From Azospirillaceae bacterium (lineage in GTDB: Bacteria; Pseudomonadota; Alphaproteobacteria; Azospirillales; Azospirillaceae), in contig DASQNC010000044.1 in assembly GCA_035645145.1 (NCBI GenBank), positions 62,001 through 126,000 on the forward strand: 64,000 nucleotides of DNA. Direction: 5' to 3'. Numbering within the stretch: the first letter of the stretch is position 1; the number at the start of each line of letters is the position of its first letter. Of this stretch, positions 47,138 to 57,400 are shown piece after piece. The position numbers were made by a program, and so were the translations under genes. The notes beneath the pieces were generated by a model that saw only the letters and a list, made by a program, of their open reading frames with translations, had not been told where the DNA came from and ran no database searches.

Positions 47138-48736
47138 TTAACAATGAAGTCGAGCAAACGGAACGCACGAGGCGAGAATCATCAGCAGTACCACCAAGCT
47201 CCAGTCGCCATACCGGGCATAGGGCGTCAAACTGGGAAGGGCGGCCGGCAGCGGGGTATCCAAAACACCTGTTTCGCCCAGTCCCAAACGGACAGGGACA
47301 CGCCCATAGGGGTCAACCATGCCGGAGATGCCGGTCAGGGCGGCCCGCACAAGGGGCACCCCTTCTTCGACGGCCCGCGTACGGGCAATCGCGAAATGCT
47401 GGTACGGCCCGGCCGTCCTGCCGAACCAGGCGTCGTTGGTGACGTTCACCAGCCATGCCGGCCGGTCGGCCCGATCCACCACCGCCGCGGGGAAGACGAC
47501 CTCGTAGCAGACGAGCGGCGACACGGGCGGAACCCCCGGCAGGTGCCAAGCCCGCGGTCCCGGTCCGGGCGTGAACTCCGAGGTCCCGGCGGCCACGGCC
47601 GCCACTCCGGGGAACAACCAGCGCAGCGGGATGTATTCGCCGAACGGAACCAAGTGGAACTTGTCGAAGACGTCGGCGGCATCGCCGTCCGGTGTGACGA
47701 CGAAGAGGCTGTTGCGGAAAACGCGTTCGGCATTGCCCCCCTCCCCCGCGGGTTGCGGGCCTTCGAGCACGCGGACCGAAGCCGCGAACGTGTATCCGTC
47801 GGGCGGCGTCAACTCGCCGATGGCGCGCAGGATGGAGGGATCGCGGTTGATCGAGAACGGCACCGCCGTCTCGGGCCAGACCACGATGGTGCGGGCCGGC
47901 GGCGGCGGTTCGGTATGCAGGCGGGCAACCTGCCGGAAGGCCGTGGCGGCGGCATCGGGTCCGCGCGCGAGGGAGTTGTTGATGTTCGGCTGGATGATGC
48001 GGATGTTCAGGTCCGGGACCACGCTCCCATCGGCCGCGGCGAGACGGGCCGCCCCGGCGGCGCCGATGCCGGCGAACAGCAGCAGGCCGATCCCCGCCGC
48101 CGCCGCCGCCCGCCTGCGGGGGACATCGGGCCGGCCGAGCAGATAGGGCGTGGCGGCCGCCAACACGGTCAGCAGGCTGAGCCCGTAGATCCCGATCCAG
48201 GACACGGCCTGGAGCACCGGGGTCCATTCGACCCACGCGTATCCGGCCAAATTCCAGGGGAAGCCGGTGAACACATGGCCGCGCAGCCATTCCGCGGCGG
48301 ACCAGGCCATGGCGAAAACAATCACCCTGGCCGCCCCCCGCAACCCCGATGCGTGGACCGCCAGCGTCGCCGCGCCGACGAACAGGGCCAGCCCCATGGG
48401 CAGCCCCCCCACCGCCAAGGGAAGCACCCACCAGAACGAAGCGATGTCCACGAACAGGGCGGCGGCCACCCAGTAAAGGCCGAACAGGAAGTGGCCGAAG
48501 GCGAACCACCACCCGATCCCGAACGCCTGGGCCCGGGTCCGCGCTCCATCCAGCAGCCAGAGCAGGGCCGGGAACGCAACCCAGAACAGGGGCGCCAAGT
48601 ACCCCGGCGGAAGGGCGAACGCCGCCGCCGCGCCGAATGCGGCCGCTGCCGTGCAACGGCGCCATCCCGACAAGGAGGCGAGCCGATGGGCGATGCCGGT
48701 CAGCGCGGGGCGCGGGACGTCTTGCACAAGTGTCAT
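47138..48736 (-). CDS. lnt: Apolipoprotein N-acyltransferase
   Basis: The 532-residue protein has an N-terminal set of about six to seven transmembrane segments and a periplasmic nitrilase domain with the triad Glu in VVWPETAVPF, Lys in FDKFHLVPFGEYIPL and Cys in SPLVCYEVVFP. It adds the third acyl chain to lipoproteins at the inner membrane. The ATG at 48736 (MTLVQDVPRP) is used. It lies 129 bp after the corC-like gene in the same direction. Confidence 0.97.
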   Translation of the reverse strand: MTLVQDVPRPALTGIAHRLASLSGWRRCTAAAAFGAAAAFALPPGYLAPLFWVAFPALLWLLDGARTRAQAFGIGWWFAFGHFLFGLYWVAAALFVDIASFWWVLPLAVGGLPMGLALFVGAATLAVHASGLRGAARVIVFAMAWSAAEWLRGHVFTGFPWNLAGYAWVEWTPVLQAVSWIGIYGLSLLTVLAAATPYLLGRPDVPRRRAAAAAGIGLLLFAGIGAAGAARLAAADGSVVPDLNIRIIQPNINNSLARGPDAAATAFRQVARLHTEPPPPARTIVVWPETAVPFSINRDPSILRAIGELTPPDGYTFAASVRVLEGPQPAGEGGNAERVFRNSLFVVTPDGDAADVFDKFHLVPFGEYIPLRWLFPGVAAVAAGTSEFTPGPGPRAWHLPGVPPVSPLVCYEVVFPAAVVDRADRPAWLVNVTNDAWFGRTAGPYQHFAIARTRAVEEGVPLVRAALTGISGMVDPYGRVPVRLGLGETGVLDTPLPAALPSLTPYARYGDWSLVVLLMILASCVPFARLHC

Positions 48737-48865
48737 CGGGGACCGGGAATCATAAGGGACCGGAAAGCCATGGGCCGCCGGTGACATGGGCGGCCACCCC
48801 GGCAAGACGGAATACGACCGCGCCGTGCACCGGGTGGAGAGGGGGACCGGAGGCCGGCAGGCCCT

Positions 48866-49792
48866 TCAGCCACGGACCTCCACCTGCGACGCCGGAGCGG
48901 GCGGCAGATTGCGGACCCGGACGCGCTTCACGCGGCGGGGATCGGCGTCGATGATTTCGAACTCAAGACCGGACTGGTGGGTCAACGTCTCGCCCCGCGC
49001 AGGCACCCGCCCGGCCAACGAGAAAGCCAGACCGCCGAGCGTGTCGATCTCGTCGCGCTCCTCGTCGGTCAGGACCGGGCCGACCTTCGCCTCGAAATCC
49101 TCGATGGGCAGGCGCGCGTCGGCGATCAACGACCCGTCCGGACGCATCACGACGCGGTGGCTGTTCTCCTCGTCGAACTCGTCCTCGATCTCACCGACGA
49201 TTTCCTCCAGCAGGTCCTCGATCGTGACCAGCCCGTCGATGCCGCCGAACTCGTCCACGACGAGCGCCATATGGTGGCGTGTCTGGCGCATCTGCACCAG
49301 CAGCGCCAGAACCGGCATGCTCGGCGCCACGATCAGCACCTCGCGCAGCATGTCCTTGAGCGGCGTGGACGTCCCGCGCACCACGGACGCCATGATGTCC
49401 TTGATGTGGACCATGCCCACGACGTCGTCCAGCGTCTCGCGGAAGACGGGCACGCGCGAGTGCGCCTCCTCGGCCAAACGGCGGACGACCTCGTCGGTGG
49501 GGGTGTCGATCTCGATGGCGAAGATGTCGGCGCGCGGCACCATGATGTCGGAGGCGGTGCGCTTGCGCAGCTTGAGGATGTTGCCGAGGAGCCGGCGCTC
49601 CTCGTCGCTCATGGCGTCGGGGGAGCCCCGGTCGTCAACCAGTTCCTCCAGCGCCTCGCGCAGCCCGCTCTCGGCGCGCCCTCCGAACACGGTCCGCAGC
49701 CAGCCTTTGAACTGCTGCGGGAAGCCACCTTGGTGCGATTGGTCGTCGGCCCCGTCTGCACGGGGCGATCTTGGGCCGGAAAGGTCGGTCAT
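48866..49792 (-). CDS. corC: CorC-type CBS-domain protein
   Basis: The 308-residue soluble protein has a CBS pair (TASDIMVPRADIFAIEI; MALVVDEFGGIDGLVTIEDLLEEIVGEI) and a C-terminal CorC/HlyC domain. It lacks the DUF21 membrane domain found in the CNNM protein at 1921-3228. It is linked to magnesium/cobalt efflux or membrane integrity. The ATG overlaps the ybeY stop by four bases. Confidence 0.94.
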   Translation of the reverse strand: MTDLSGPRSPRADGADDQSHQGGFPQQFKGWLRTVFGGRAESGLREALEELVDDRGSPDAMSDEERRLLGNILKLRKRTASDIMVPRADIFAIEIDTPTDEVVRRLAEEAHSRVPVFRETLDDVVGMVHIKDIMASVVRGTSTPLKDMLREVLIVAPSMPVLALLVQMRQTRHHMALVVDEFGGIDGLVTIEDLLEEIVGEIEDEFDEENSHRVVMRPDGSLIADARLPIEDFEAKVGPVLTDEERDEIDTLGGLAFSLAGRVPARGETLTHQSGLEFEIIDADPRRVKRVRVRNLPPAPASQVEVRG

Positions 49793-50331
49793 CTCTCTTC
49801 GGGGGTGTGGGCGGCACCGGCGGCATAGGGATCCGCGATGCCAAGGGTGGCAAGCACGGCCGTCTCCAAGGCCTCCATGCGGGAGGCCTCATCCTCTTCG
49901 TCGTGGGTGAACCCCAGCAGATGAAGCACGCCGTGCACCACAAGGTGTGCGACATGGTCCGACAATGCCTTGCCTTGCTCCCGCGCCTCACGGTCCACGG
50001 TTTCAAAGGCAAGCACCACGTCGCCAAGCAATATGGGAAATCCTGCGCCCGATGTCACGGACTCTTCCGTCTCGTCGGCAAGCGCGAAGGAGAGCACGTT
50101 GGTCGGCTTGTCCTTGCCGCGGTAGTCGCGGTTCAGCACGCGGACGGATTCGTCGTCGGACAGGGTGACGGACATCTCGGCCCCTTCGGGCGGAATCCGG
50201 TGGGCCGCCCCGGCCCGGACCGCCCCCGCCACCGCGGCACGGGCGGCGCGCTCCGCCAACCCCTCCGGGTCCTCCAGCGCATCCCATCCACCGGCATCGC
50301 GACCGACGTCGATCTCCACCTGTCCCGTCAT
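49789..50331 (-). CDS. ybeY: Endoribonuclease YbeY, rRNA maturation factor
   Basis: The 180-residue protein carries the zinc site HGVLHLLGFTHDEEDEA, with three His ligands, and the RDYRGKDKPTNVLSFAL block. YbeY helps process 16S rRNA 3' ends and in rhizobia affects sRNA control. Its ATG overlaps the phoH stop by four bases and its stop overlaps the corC start by four bases. Confidence 0.97.
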   Translation of the reverse strand: MTGQVEIDVGRDAGGWDALEDPEGLAERAARAAVAGAVRAGAAHRIPPEGAEMSVTLSDDESVRVLNRDYRGKDKPTNVLSFALADETEESVTSGAGFPILLGDVVLAFETVDREAREQGKALSDHVAHLVVHGVLHLLGFTHDEEDEASRMEALETAVLATLGIADPYAAGAAHTPEER

Positions 50332-51355
50332 ATCCGTCCCGTCACGCCGATCCGGTCACTCCCCGGCGCCCCCTGGGCCGCGCCCGGGTTCGACTGCGTC
50401 CTGTCGTGGGCGTCGTAGGCCCGCACGATGCGGGCAACCAGGGGGTGCCGCACCACATCCGCCTCGGTGAAACGGACGAAGGCGATTCCATTGACATGCT
50501 GGAGGATGTCCAGCGCGTCCTGAAGTCCCGACCGCTGCCCCTTGGGCAGATCGGTCTGGGACAGGTCCCCCGTGATCACCATGCGGGACCGGTCCCCCAG
50601 CCGGGTCAGCAGCATCTTCATCTGCATCGGCGTGGTGTTCTGCGCCTCGTCCAGAATGACGAAGGCGTTGGCCAGGGTCCGCCCGCGCATGAAGGCCAGC
50701 GGCGCGATCTCGATCTCGCCGTTGCCCATGCGGCGCACCACCTGGTCCGCCGGCATCATGTCGTACAGCGCGTCGTAGAGCGGGCGCAGGTAGGGGTCGA
50801 CCTTCTCCTTCATGTCGCCCGGGAGGAAGCCGAGGCGCTCGCCCGCCTCCACCGCCGGCCGCGACAGGATGATGCGGTCAACCTCGCCGCCCAGCAGCAG
50901 CGTGACGGCCTGCGCGACCGCGAGATAGGTCTTGCCCGTGCCGGCGGGCCCGAGACCGAACACCATCTCGTTTTCGGTCAGGGCCTTCAGGTAGACGGCC
51001 TGGGCCGGGCTGCGAGGGGTGATGGTGCGCCGCTTCGTGCGCAGATGCAGGTCCTGGGCCGGGGCATGGCCGTCCGCCTCGCCGGCCGCGCCGGCCAGCC
51101 GCACCGCGCCGTCCACGTCGCCGGCATCGACCGACAAACCCTTCTTCAGGCGCTGCCACAGTGCATCCAGCGCGGACCGCGCCACCTCAACCGAGGCCGC
51201 CGGCCCGGCGATGGTCAAACGGTTGCCCCGGGACACAAGCTGCACGCCCAGTTGGCTCTCGACCCGCGCCAAATGGCTGTCATGGGGCCCGTAGAGCATC
51301 GGGACGAGCGCATTGTCGTCGAACTGCAACTCAATCCGCCGGTCCACGACCGAAT

Positions 51356-51359
<4 letters not shown>
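50328..51359 (-). CDS. PhoH-like ATPase
   Basis: The 343-residue protein has an N-terminal KH-like part and a PhoH P-loop domain: [16 protein letters not shown], a [19 protein letters not shown] Walker B/sensor, and GDLSQTDLP. It probably acts on RNA with YbeY and MiaB-linked functions. Translation starts at TTG (51359), which overlaps the miaB stop (TTGA); GGAGGGG lies seven bases upstream and supports that rare start. Confidence 0.95.
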
Positions 51360-52813
<1,454 letters not shown>

Positions 52814-52877
52814 TGCCCCCTTGGCGCCAGTCGCTTCCGGACGCGGCAGGTCCGGGCCCCCACATCGGACGGCCGTA

Positions 52878-53732
52878 TCAGGCCGTCAGCGCGGCATCGG
52901 CAGGCGTGCCCGGACCGGACGCCCGGGCGGCGGACGGGCCGGGCTCCGGCTCCGGGGCCCGGCCGGCAATGGCACGCGAAACGCCGGCCGCCACCCGGGC
53001 CCAGCAATGCTCCGCCAGTGCCTTGCGGCTGGACACCTCGTCCAATGTCACGGGGGGATGGAACTCCACCTGCACGACCATCCGGCCGAGACGGACGAAA
53101 TTCCAAAGGTGCGGGGCGAGGCTCATATCGCCGTACCAGGCGTAGAGCGTGCGGTGGGTGTAGCCGAGCGGGATGCCGTCGAGGCGGGTGGGTGTGACGG
53201 AAACCGGCTGGACCACCAGGGGCCGGCCGCCGGGCCGCAACGAAGCGACGGCGAACAGGGCGGATTTGAAGGGCAGGACGCGATTGCCGTCCGACGAGGT
53301 GCCTTCGGCGAAGAGAACCAGGTTGCCGCCGCCTTCGAGACGCGTGGCGATGTCGTCCCGGCTCTTGCCGGTCCGGCCCCGGCGGCGCTCGATGAAGACG
53401 GTCTGCTGCAGCTTCGCCAGCCAGCCGAACATCGGCCACCCGCTGACCTCGGACTTGGCAACGAAGGACGCGGGCAGGAGGGCGCCCAGCACCTCGATGT
53501 CCAGGTAGGAGGAGTGGTTGGATACGAACAGCGTCGGCTTGGCCGCGGAGGGCGATCCGATGACCACCAGGCGGATGCCGACGATGCGCAACACCTGCCG
53601 GTGGTACCAGACCGGGAAGCGCGTCCGTTCCGGCCGACGGAGCAGCAGCAGCGCCATCTGCACCGGCATGCCGCAGACGGTGAGCCCCAGGTACAGGGCC
53701 AGGCGCCAGAGGCCGAGGATTGTCGATCCCAT
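52878..53732 (-). CDS. PlsC-type 1-acyl-sn-glycerol-3-phosphate/lyso-ornithine lipid acyltransferase
   Basis: The 284-residue membrane-bound acyltransferase has the HX4D motif NHSSYLD, the block [10 protein letters not shown] and [20 protein letters not shown]. It adds a second acyl chain to a lysolipid. Because an OlsB-like gene lies 15 bp upstream, it could be OlsA, which completes ornithine lipids, rather than the phosphatidic-acid enzyme. Sequence alone does not decide. Confidence 0.88.
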   Translation of the reverse strand: MGSTILGLWRLALYLGLTVCGMPVQMALLLLRRPERTRFPVWYHRQVLRIVGIRLVVIGSPSAAKPTLFVSNHSSYLDIEVLGALLPASFVAKSEVSGWPMFGWLAKLQQTVFIERRRGRTGKSRDDIATRLEGGGNLVLFAEGTSSDGNRVLPFKSALFAVASLRPGGRPLVVQPVSVTPTRLDGIPLGYTHRTLYAWYGDMSLAPHLWNFVRLGRMVVQVEFHPPVTLDEVSSRKALAEHCWARVAAGVSRAIAGRAPEPEPGPSAARASGPGTPADAALTA

Positions 53733-53747
53733 GGCGGCAGCCCGGGC

Positions 53748-54569
53748 TTAGACCAGCGTACCGTCGCGGCTTCGCCGCTCGTAGTGGCGGTAGTATTTGT
53801 CGGTCACCAGATCGGTCTTCACCACGATGCAAACGTCCGTGGTGTTGAATTGGTGATCCACCACCGCGCCGTCGCCGACGAACCCGCCGAGACGCAGGTA
53901 ACCCTTGACCAGAGGGGGCAGCATGTTCAGCGCCGCCCGCGGATCCACCGCATCCTGCGGAATCAGGTTCATATCCACATGGCGCTCCGGCAACGCCCGT
54001 GGGCGCAGGGCCGGCGGCGCCAGATGGTGGTGGTGCAGGTAGGACAGGGGCAGCGCCAGGGCCTGGGCATCCGTACCCGGAAGGCTGGCGCAACCGAACA
54101 TCAGGGCAATGTCGAACTGGAAGACATAGGCCGCGATACCCCGCCACAGCAGTTGCATGGTCGGACGGGTCCGGTGCTGCGCATCGACGCAGGACCGGCC
54201 GAGTTCCAAAATCTCGCCCGGGTAGTTGACCAGCCGCTCGACGTCGTACTCGCTGGCGGAATAGAAGCCGCCGGCCCGTTCCGCGGCGGAACGCCGGATC
54301 AGCCGGTAGGTGCCGACCACCGACTCCGGACCAGGCCCGCGGGCATGGTCGATCACCAGCAGGTGGTCGCAGACCTCGTCGTAATCGTCGAAATCACGCC
54401 GGTGCCGCTCCATCTCGGGCGTCGGCTGCGCGGACATCTCCTCGTAGAACACCCGGTAACGGAGGGCCTGCGCCGCGTCGATGTCGGCCGGACTGTCCGC
54501 TAGCCGGATTTCAAGGTTGCCCTGCCTGATCTCGCCTTCGCCAAGTGGTTCAGCGATGGTTTCGGCCAT
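53748..54569 (-). CDS. OlsB-like ornithine N-acyltransferase (GNAT fold)
   Basis: The 273-residue protein resembles OlsB, which transfers a 3-hydroxyacyl chain from ACP to ornithine. It has AAQALRYRVFYEEMSAQP, CDHLLVIDHARG, GTYRLIRRSAAERAGGFYSA, LELGRSCVDAQHRTR and VDHQFNTTDVCIVV. The ATG at 54569 (MAETIAEPLGE) is preferred. In S. meliloti olsB lies in the same miaB-metK neighbourhood, which supports the call. Confidence 0.85.
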   Translation of the reverse strand: MAETIAEPLGEGEIRQGNLEIRLADSPADIDAAQALRYRVFYEEMSAQPTPEMERHRRDFDDYDEVCDHLLVIDHARGPGPESVVGTYRLIRRSAAERAGGFYSASEYDVERLVNYPGEILELGRSCVDAQHRTRPTMQLLWRGIAAYVFQFDIALMFGCASLPGTDAQALALPLSYLHHHHLAPPALRPRALPERHVDMNLIPQDAVDPRAALNMLPPLVKGYLRLGGFVGDGAVVDHQFNTTDVCIVVKTDLVTDKYYRHYERRSRDGTLV

Positions 54570-54746
54570 GTCTGGGTATGCACCGTTCCTGAAACCGGCC
54601 TGCGCGACGGCACAGGCTGCCGGATGCCCTACGGGCGCAACAGGCATAGCACGAATGGCCGACCCGCGGTCAACCCGTCCATCGCCCCACCGATGGCGGC
54701 CCGTCCGGCGCCGGCCTGCCGCTCCGGCGCACGAACGTTGGCGGGA

Positions 54747-55178
54747 TCAATCGTCGCCGGCGCCGGCTCCAACCCCTCGGCGCGCCCGCGTGCCCAGCCC
54801 GATCTGCTTGGCAAGGCGGCTGCGTTGGGTGGCATAGTTCGGTGCCACCATCGGATAGTCGGGCGGCAGCCCCCAACGTTCGCGGTACTCTTCGGGCGTC
54901 ATGCCGTAGGCGGTCTTGAGATGCCGCTTCAGCATCTTGAGCTTCTTCCCATCCTCCAGGCACACGATGTACTCGGGCGTGACCGACTTTTTAATCGGAA
55001 CGGCCGGAACCGGACGCTCGGGCGTGGGGGCAGCATTGGCACCGACCGAAGCAAGGCTCCGGTAAACCTGCTGGATCAGAATCGGCAGATCGGCTGGCGC
55101 AACCATATTGTTCGAGACGTGGGCGGCCACGATTTCGGCCGTCAAAGACAACAGCTCGTTCGATGGCGTCTCGTTCAT
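54747..55178 (-). CDS. mucR: Ros/MucR-family zinc-finger regulator
   Basis: The 143-residue protein has an acidic helical N-terminus that mediates oligomers and a C-terminal Ros-like finger: C73, D76 and H86 in CLEDGKKLKMLKRHLKTAYG. The usual fourth ligand His is Ala at 90. It then reads GLPPDYPMVAPNYA. MucR proteins are H-NS-like repressors binding AT-rich promoters and their own genes. The 85-bp upstream region is AT-rich and holds a good promoter, fitting autoregulation. Confidence 0.93.
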   Translation of the reverse strand: MNETPSNELLSLTAEIVAAHVSNNMVAPADLPILIQQVYRSLASVGANAAPTPERPVPAVPIKKSVTPEYIVCLEDGKKLKMLKRHLKTAYGMTPEEYRERWGLPPDYPMVAPNYATQRSRLAKQIGLGTRARRGVGAGAGDD

Positions 55179-55208
55179 ATCAACCGGTCTCCACTCGATG
55201 TTTCTTCT

Positions 55209-55237
55209 TGTATAAGTTGACCATCACAGGAATGCAA
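55209..55237 (-). promoter_or_regulatory. Probable promoter of mucR
   Basis: On the minus strand TTGCAT and TATACA are separated by 17 bp, in a locally AT-rich region between mucR and the divergent tusA gene. MucR itself may bind here. Confidence 0.65.
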
Positions 55238-55263
55238 TATCCAACCGACAAGCAGAAAAGAAA

Positions 55264-55521
55264 ATGACCCAGAACACAGTGCACACCACGCACTTCATCG
55301 ACGTAACATCCGAGGTTTGCCCGCTCACCTTCGTGCGGACCAAACTGGCGTTGCAGCGCCTGCACGTGGGAGAGGTGCTGGAAATCAGGCTCAATCCTGG
55401 CGAGCCTCTGGAAAACGTGCCACGGTCATTGACCGAACACGGGCACACCGTCCTATCGGTCGCCCCGGAAGACCCCGCCGCCCCGAACGGGCCGCACCGT
55501 CTGGCGGTCCGCAAACGCTGA
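55264..55521 (+). CDS. TusA-family sulfur-carrier protein
   Basis: The 85-residue protein matches the TusA/SirA fold. The active cysteine is in SEVCPLTFVRTKLALQRLHVGE; this CPLTFVRTK form replaces the CPxP of E. coli TusA and is common in alphaproteobacteria. It may carry persulfide sulfur in the cytoplasm; its partner is unknown. It is divergent from mucR and convergent with rimI. Confidence 0.88.
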   Translation: MTQNTVHTTHFIDVTSEVCPLTFVRTKLALQRLHVGEVLEIRLNPGEPLENVPRSLTEHGHTVLSVAPEDPAAPNGPHRLAVRKR

Positions 55522-55535
55522 TGTGGTCCGGACGG

Positions 55536-55985
55536 TCACAGCAGGCCGAGAAGCGGCCCGCGCATGACAATGGCGTCGCGTCCGTCGCGGTAGTAGGCGC
55601 GGCGGCGCCCGACTTCGAGAAAACCCACGCCGCGGTACAGCCCCAGGGCAGGCGCATTGTCGTGCGCGACTTCCAAAAACAGGTCCACCGCCCCGCGCGA
55701 GCGCAGCCCTGCGGCGGCGGCCCGCAACAGGTCGCGGCCAATGCCGCGCCGCCGCCAACCGGGCCGCACGCAGATGGTGAGGATCTCGGCCTCGTCGGCC
55801 ACGCTCCGCGCCAGGAGAAAACCCGCGGGCTCCGCCCCGTCCACCGCGATGAGGCCCATGGCGCCCGGATCGGCCGCAAGCCCGGCGATGGCCGCCTCGT
55901 CCCAGGGATCGGCGGGAAAACATTCGCCGTGCATCGCCGCCGCCACGCCCAGATGCGCAAGGGTCAGGGCCGCGATACCGGTCAT
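55536..55985 (-). CDS. rimI: Ribosomal-protein-alanine N-acetyltransferase RimI
   Basis: The 149-residue GNAT enzyme has ILTICVRPGWRRRGIGRDLL, the acetyl-CoA pyrophosphate loop, and the C-terminal NAPALGLYRGVGFLEVGRRRAYY. It acetylates the N-terminal Ala of S18 and other targets. Its ATG overlaps the tsaB stop by four bases, the normal tsaB-rimI coupling. Confidence 0.95.
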   Translation of the reverse strand: MTGIAALTLAHLGVAAAMHGECFPADPWDEAAIAGLAADPGAMGLIAVDGAEPAGFLLARSVADEAEILTICVRPGWRRRGIGRDLLRAAAAGLRSRGAVDLFLEVAHDNAPALGLYRGVGFLEVGRRRAYYRDGRDAIVMRGPLLGLL

Positions 55986-56656
55986 CCCGGTGGCCGGGGA
56001 AGGGGCGGCAGCGTCACATCCGGCGGACGCAGATAGAGGGGCGACGGTGGAACGGCCGCGGCACTGCGGCCGGCAGCGATGCGGGCCACGACCTCGGCGT
56101 CCGGCACCGACGACGGCGCAACCGGGACGCCACCGAGGCCGGGTGAGGCCGCCAAAAGCGATGCCCCGTCACCCGCCAGCACGGCGTCCCCCGGTCGGTT
56201 GGCCACGTCCGCGGCCACCTCCGCCACCGTGGCGACCCGGGAGGGGCCGATGGGGGCAAGATCCGCCCCGAACGCCTGCACGAACAGGTCGCCCCGACGG
56301 CTGTCGATGGCGACCCACACGTGCCGGCCGGCCCGCAGCGTGGCAGGCACCGCATGTGCAATGGCGTCGAACGTGGTGACCGGCACGCAGTCGAGCCCGG
56401 TGGCCAGCACCAGCCCGCGGGCCGCCGCCAGTCCGACCCGGATGCCCGTGAACGACCCCGGCCCCACGGTCACCGCCAGGCGGTCGAGATCACCGTAGTC
56501 CAGACCGGCCTGCGCCAGTGCCGCCTCGATGACCGGGATCAGGCGCTCGGCCTGCCCGCGCGGTCCGTCCGCCCGGGCGGCCCCTGCCGTCCGGCCATCC
56601 ACCAGCACGGCTGCGGTGGCGCCGGTCACCGCGCAATCGAAGGCGAGGATACGCAC
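55982..56656 (-). CDS. tsaB: tRNA threonylcarbamoyladenosine biosynthesis protein TsaB
   Basis: The 224-residue ASKHA-fold protein begins RILAFDCAVTGATAAVLVD and has LAVTVGPGSFTGIRVGLAAARGLVLA. It forms the t6A complex with TsaD, TsaE and TsaC. GTG at 56656 is chosen because it gives the family N-terminus; a few in-frame GTGs upstream exist. It follows the nitroreductase gene by eight bases. Confidence 0.95.
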   Translation of the reverse strand: MRILAFDCAVTGATAAVLVDGRTAGAARADGPRGQAERLIPVIEAALAQAGLDYGDLDRLAVTVGPGSFTGIRVGLAAARGLVLATGLDCVPVTTFDAIAHAVPATLRAGRHVWVAIDSRRGDLFVQAFGADLAPIGPSRVATVAEVAADVANRPGDAVLAGDGASLLAASPGLGGVPVAPSSVPDAEVVARIAAGRSAAAVPPSPLYLRPPDVTLPPLPRPPG

Positions 56657-56664
56657 CACTGACC

Positions 56665-57255
56665 TCACACGATCCGGCAAGCCTCGTCGAACGGCAGACG
56701 GGGCAAGCGCGGGAGCAGCTTCTCGTCAACGCCGTGGCCCAGGTTGCATAGGAGATTGGATTTGATCCGCTCGTCCGGAAAGAATTCCCGGTCCAGCTTC
56801 GCGTTGTCGAAGCCCCCCATGGGACCGCAATCCAGGCCCAGCGCCCGCGCCGCGATCATGAAGTACGCGGCCTGGAGGGTTGCGTTCTGCATTGCGTCCC
56901 GTTCGGCCGTGGGCTTGCCCTCGAACCACGAGCGTGCGGCCGGGTTGTGCGGGAACAGGTGGTCCATCCGTTCGTAGAAGCGCAGGTCGTAGGCCAGGAT
57001 CGCACAGACCGGCGCCGCCATGGTCTTGTCCACGTTGCCGGGGGACAGGCAGGGGCGCAGCCGCTCCTTCGCCTCCTTCGACTTCACGAACACCACCCGC
57101 ATGGGCGAGCTGTTGGCCCCGGTCGGGCCGAGTTTCGCCAATTCGTAGATTTGGCGAAGCAGTGCGTCCTCCACCGGAATGTCGGCCCACGCGTTATGGG
57201 TGCGGGCCTTGCGGAAGATAAGATCCAAACCGGCATCGTCGAGCATCGGTCGCAC
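56665..57255 (-). CDS. RutE/malonic-semialdehyde-reductase-like nitroreductase
   Basis: The 196-residue flavoprotein belongs to the nitroreductase family in the RutE/YdfG-like group: FRKARTHNAWADIPVEDALL, LGPTGANSSPMRVVFVKS, AMQNATLQAAYFMIAARALG and CGPMGGFDNAKLD. It probably reduces a small aldehyde or nitro compound with FMN. The GTG at 57255 has AAGGGA eight bases upstream, better than the TTG at 57261 or the ATG at 57246. No rut genes are nearby. Confidence 0.85.
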   Translation of the reverse strand: MRPMLDDAGLDLIFRKARTHNAWADIPVEDALLRQIYELAKLGPTGANSSPMRVVFVKSKEAKERLRPCLSPGNVDKTMAAPVCAILAYDLRFYERMDHLFPHNPAARSWFEGKPTAERDAMQNATLQAAYFMIAARALGLDCGPMGGFDNAKLDREFFPDERIKSNLLCNLGHGVDEKLLPRLPRLPFDEACRIV

Positions 57256-57400
57256 GGACAACGTCCCTTGCTGTCAATCCACGCAATGGCTCCGGGCAAT
57301 CCGGGCCGATCCGGTCGCGACACTGGCGGCAAGGACGCGTCGACGCAAGCCCGGGCGACCGTGCTTGCAATATTCGAAAATTTTATGAGACCTTCGAACC

